Part shown: positions 62,547-64,000 of the stretch, piece by piece | Layout of the letters: the number at the start of each line of letters is the position of its first letter | Numbering within the stretch: the first letter of the stretch is position 1 | Assembly (NCBI RefSeq): GCF_004362015.1 | Contig: NZ_SNWW01000001.1 | Span: forward strand, 124,001 to 188,000 | Length of the DNA: 64,000 nt | From: Flavobacterium chryseum | Lineage (GTDB): Bacteria > Bacteroidota > Bacteroidia > Flavobacteriales > Flavobacteriaceae | Reading direction: 5' to 3' | Translations under genes and position numbers: made by a program | Notes under the pieces: generated by a model | The model's input: only the letters and a program-made list of their open reading frames with translations | Database searches by the model: none | Told to the model about the DNA's origin: nothing

Positions 62547-64000
62547 TTATTTCTTTGACATTTTTTCAGCCATCAATAAAGCATTATAAGCATTTACAAT
62601 TTTAGCTGTTTTTGATGACTCTGCAGAAGAAACCGCAACAGGTTGTTGATCTGGATTTTCACTTTCTCCTAAAACGACCTTCACCGGAAGTGCAACTCCA
62701 GAATCCATTAAAATTTGTTTCACCTGAGATGCTTTTAGTTTTGGATAGTAAGAACGAATTAGTGCCGCTACTCCAGCTGCATTTGGAGACGCCATTGAAG
62801 TTCCTTGCAAAAATTTGTATTTATTGTTTGGAACTGTTGCGTAGATTTCTTCTCCGGGAGCAAAAACGTCAACATTTATTTTTCCGAAGTTTGAAAATCC
62901 TGCAACAACACTTTCTCCATACTGTTTGTTAATCGCACCAATTGTTATCACGTTATTCGCAAATTCTTTGATGTTGTCTTGAGAATCGTTTGGATAATTG
63001 ATGTTTTTTGTCTCGTCGATATTGTAACCGTCATTACCAGCTGCATGAACAATTAAAACATCTTTTTTCGCTGCATATTTTATGGCATCATAAACCCATT
63101 GTTTGTGCGGAGAAAAGCTTTTTCCGAAACTTCCGTTGATTACTTTTGCTCCATTATCAACAGCGTAACGAATTGCCAAAGCAATATCTTTATCGTATTC
63201 ATCTCCATCAGGAACGGCTCTTACTGTTAAAATTTCAACATTGCTTGCAACACCGTCTCCACCTAAATTGTTACCACGAACTTGTGCAATAATTCCGGCA
63301 ACGTGAGTTCCGTGAAGTGCTTTTTCTTTATCCGGACCAAAAACAATATTATTACCATAATGATTGTTTTTAATGTCTTCAGGATTATCACCTACAACTT
63401 TTCTTCCGTCGAATTCTTTGTTTAAGTTGTAGTTTAACTGGTCATAAACTTGTTCTCTGTATTCTTCAAAATCTACTTCGGGATTAAAAGTTGGACCTGC
63501 ATTGGTAAAAATTTGGGTCATGATCATTTTACTTCTCGAAACTTTTGGATCTGTTGAAGTAATCGCGCTCAAATCTTCTACCTTATAAGTAGTTTTATTT
63601 AATTCTTTTTTAATAGTATTATGCACATCTAATAAAAAATCTACTTGCTCTTTATTTTTTAAAGCTTTATCATATTTCTCAGTATATTGTGCTAAGGCAT
63701 TTTTATATTCTGCAGAACCGTCATCTTTCTTTTTGATAATACGGGTCATTTCAAGATTTTCTGCTACAGCATTCCCAAGGAAATTCCATCCGTGAACATC
63801 ATCAACAAATCCGTTTTTATCATCATCGATTCCGTTACCAGCAATTTCTTTAGGATTTGTCCAAATCATTCCTTTTAGATCTTCATGTTCGATATCAACA
63901 CCAGAATCTACAATTCCCACAATTACTCTTTGTCCTGTTTTTCCTTGTAGCAATTCAGCATAGGCTCTATCAACGCTCATTCCCGGAATAGAATCTTTGA
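62547..64000 (-). CDS. Subtilisin-like serine peptidase (S8), 5' end beyond the window
   Basis: The frame is open to the right edge (preceding residues KDSIPG), so the start, signal peptide and probable propeptide are missing; at least 484 residues are visible. The catalytic triad is Asp in IVDSGVDIEH, His in HGTHVAGI and Ser in QGTSMASPNAAG, with the oxyanion Asn in VHAAGNDG. A large insertion of about 140 residues, rich in K and E, lies between the Asp and His motifs. No sorting domain follows the catalytic domain. Likely a periplasmic or outer-membrane-associated protease. Confidence 0.93.
   Translation of the reverse strand, partial: KDSIPGMSVDRAYAELLQGKTGQRVIVGIVDSGVDIEHEDLKGMIWTNPKEIAGNGIDDDKNGFVDDVHGWNFLGNAVAENLEMTRIIKKKDDGSAEYKNALAQYTEKYDKALKNKEQVDFLLDVHNTIKKELNKTTYKVEDLSAITSTDPKVSRSKMIMTQIFTNAGPTFNPEVDFEEYREQVYDQLNYNLNKEFDGRKVVGDNPEDIKNNHYGNNIVFGPDKEKALHGTHVAGIIAQVRGNNLGGDGVASNVEILTVRAVPDGDEYDKDIALAIRYAVDNGAKVINGSFGKSFSPHKQWVYDAIKYAAKKDVLIVHAAGNDGYNIDETKNINYPNDSQDNIKEFANNVITIGAINKQYGESVVAGFSNFGKINVDVFAPGEEIYATVPNNKYKFLQGTSMASPNAAGVAALIRSYYPKLKASQVKQILMDSGVALPVKVVLGESENPDQQPVAVSSAESSKTAKIVNAYNALLMAEKMSKK

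Overview
The window is chromosomal DNA of a Bacteroidota member, most likely a Flavobacterium. It is AT-rich, and many genes are preceded by the phylum's -7 promoter word TAnnTTTG. It carries SusC/SusD pairs, type IX secretion (T9SS) C-terminal sorting domains and a short NuoG. The SDR-type L-threonine dehydrogenase looks very close to the one I recall from psychrophilic Flavobacterium. No rRNA, tRNA, CRISPR array, transposase, integrase or prophage gene was seen. Most of the window is ordinary core genome plus one starch-utilisation locus.

Layout. (1) 1-6025: an iron/siderophore module, made of a TonB-dependent receptor cut by the left edge, two small inner-membrane proteins and two PepSY membrane proteins. 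(2) 6055-7607, minus strand: a MORN-like repeat protein and a TlpA-like thioredoxin. (3) 7765-10081: aspS and a cold-shock protein. (4) 10323-23877: a complete 14-gene complex I operon, nuoA to nuoN, with a good promoter before nuoA and a terminator after nuoN. (5) 24040-28208: a BI-1/YccA membrane protein and a T9SS-exported pectate lyase with operator-like palindromes upstream. (6) 28286-36382: catabolic and housekeeping genes (aldehyde dehydrogenase, class II cyclic-nucleotide phosphodiesterase, 3-hydroxyanthranilate dioxygenase, EEP nuclease, serine hydrolase, LD-carboxypeptidase, YraN, an ACT-like protein). (7) 36738-52338: a polysaccharide utilisation locus for starch. It has an ECF sigma factor, FecR-type anti-sigma factor, SusC with an STN signalling domain, SusD, SusE/F-like lipoprotein, a GH13 lipoprotein, a GH97 alpha-glucosidase and a large T9SS-exported GH13 amylase. 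(8) 52409-64000: a disrupted DUF5683 gene, a two-gene cassette of unknown function, mfd with an upstream lipoprotein gene, threonine dehydrogenase, a DUF418 protein, an M1 peptidase and an S8 peptidase cut by the right edge.

How the starch locus should work: the secreted and surface amylases cut starch outside the cell, SusD/SusE bind it, SusC imports the oligosaccharides, and GH97 cuts them to glucose in the periplasm. The STN domain on SusC, the FecR protein and the ECF factor form a trans-envelope signalling chain, which differs from the SusR control of the textbook Bacteroides starch system.

The most notable non-coding signal is a set of intergenic inverted repeats of several sequence families (4711, 10692, 17429, 31005, 35131, 37516, 48749, 57948). 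The most notable gene-level oddities are the disrupted DUF5683 gene, the overlapping small-ORF/DUF6169-like pair starting at TTG, and an amylase with Gly in place of the region I histidine. I did not find a clear-cut, wholly new multi-gene system.
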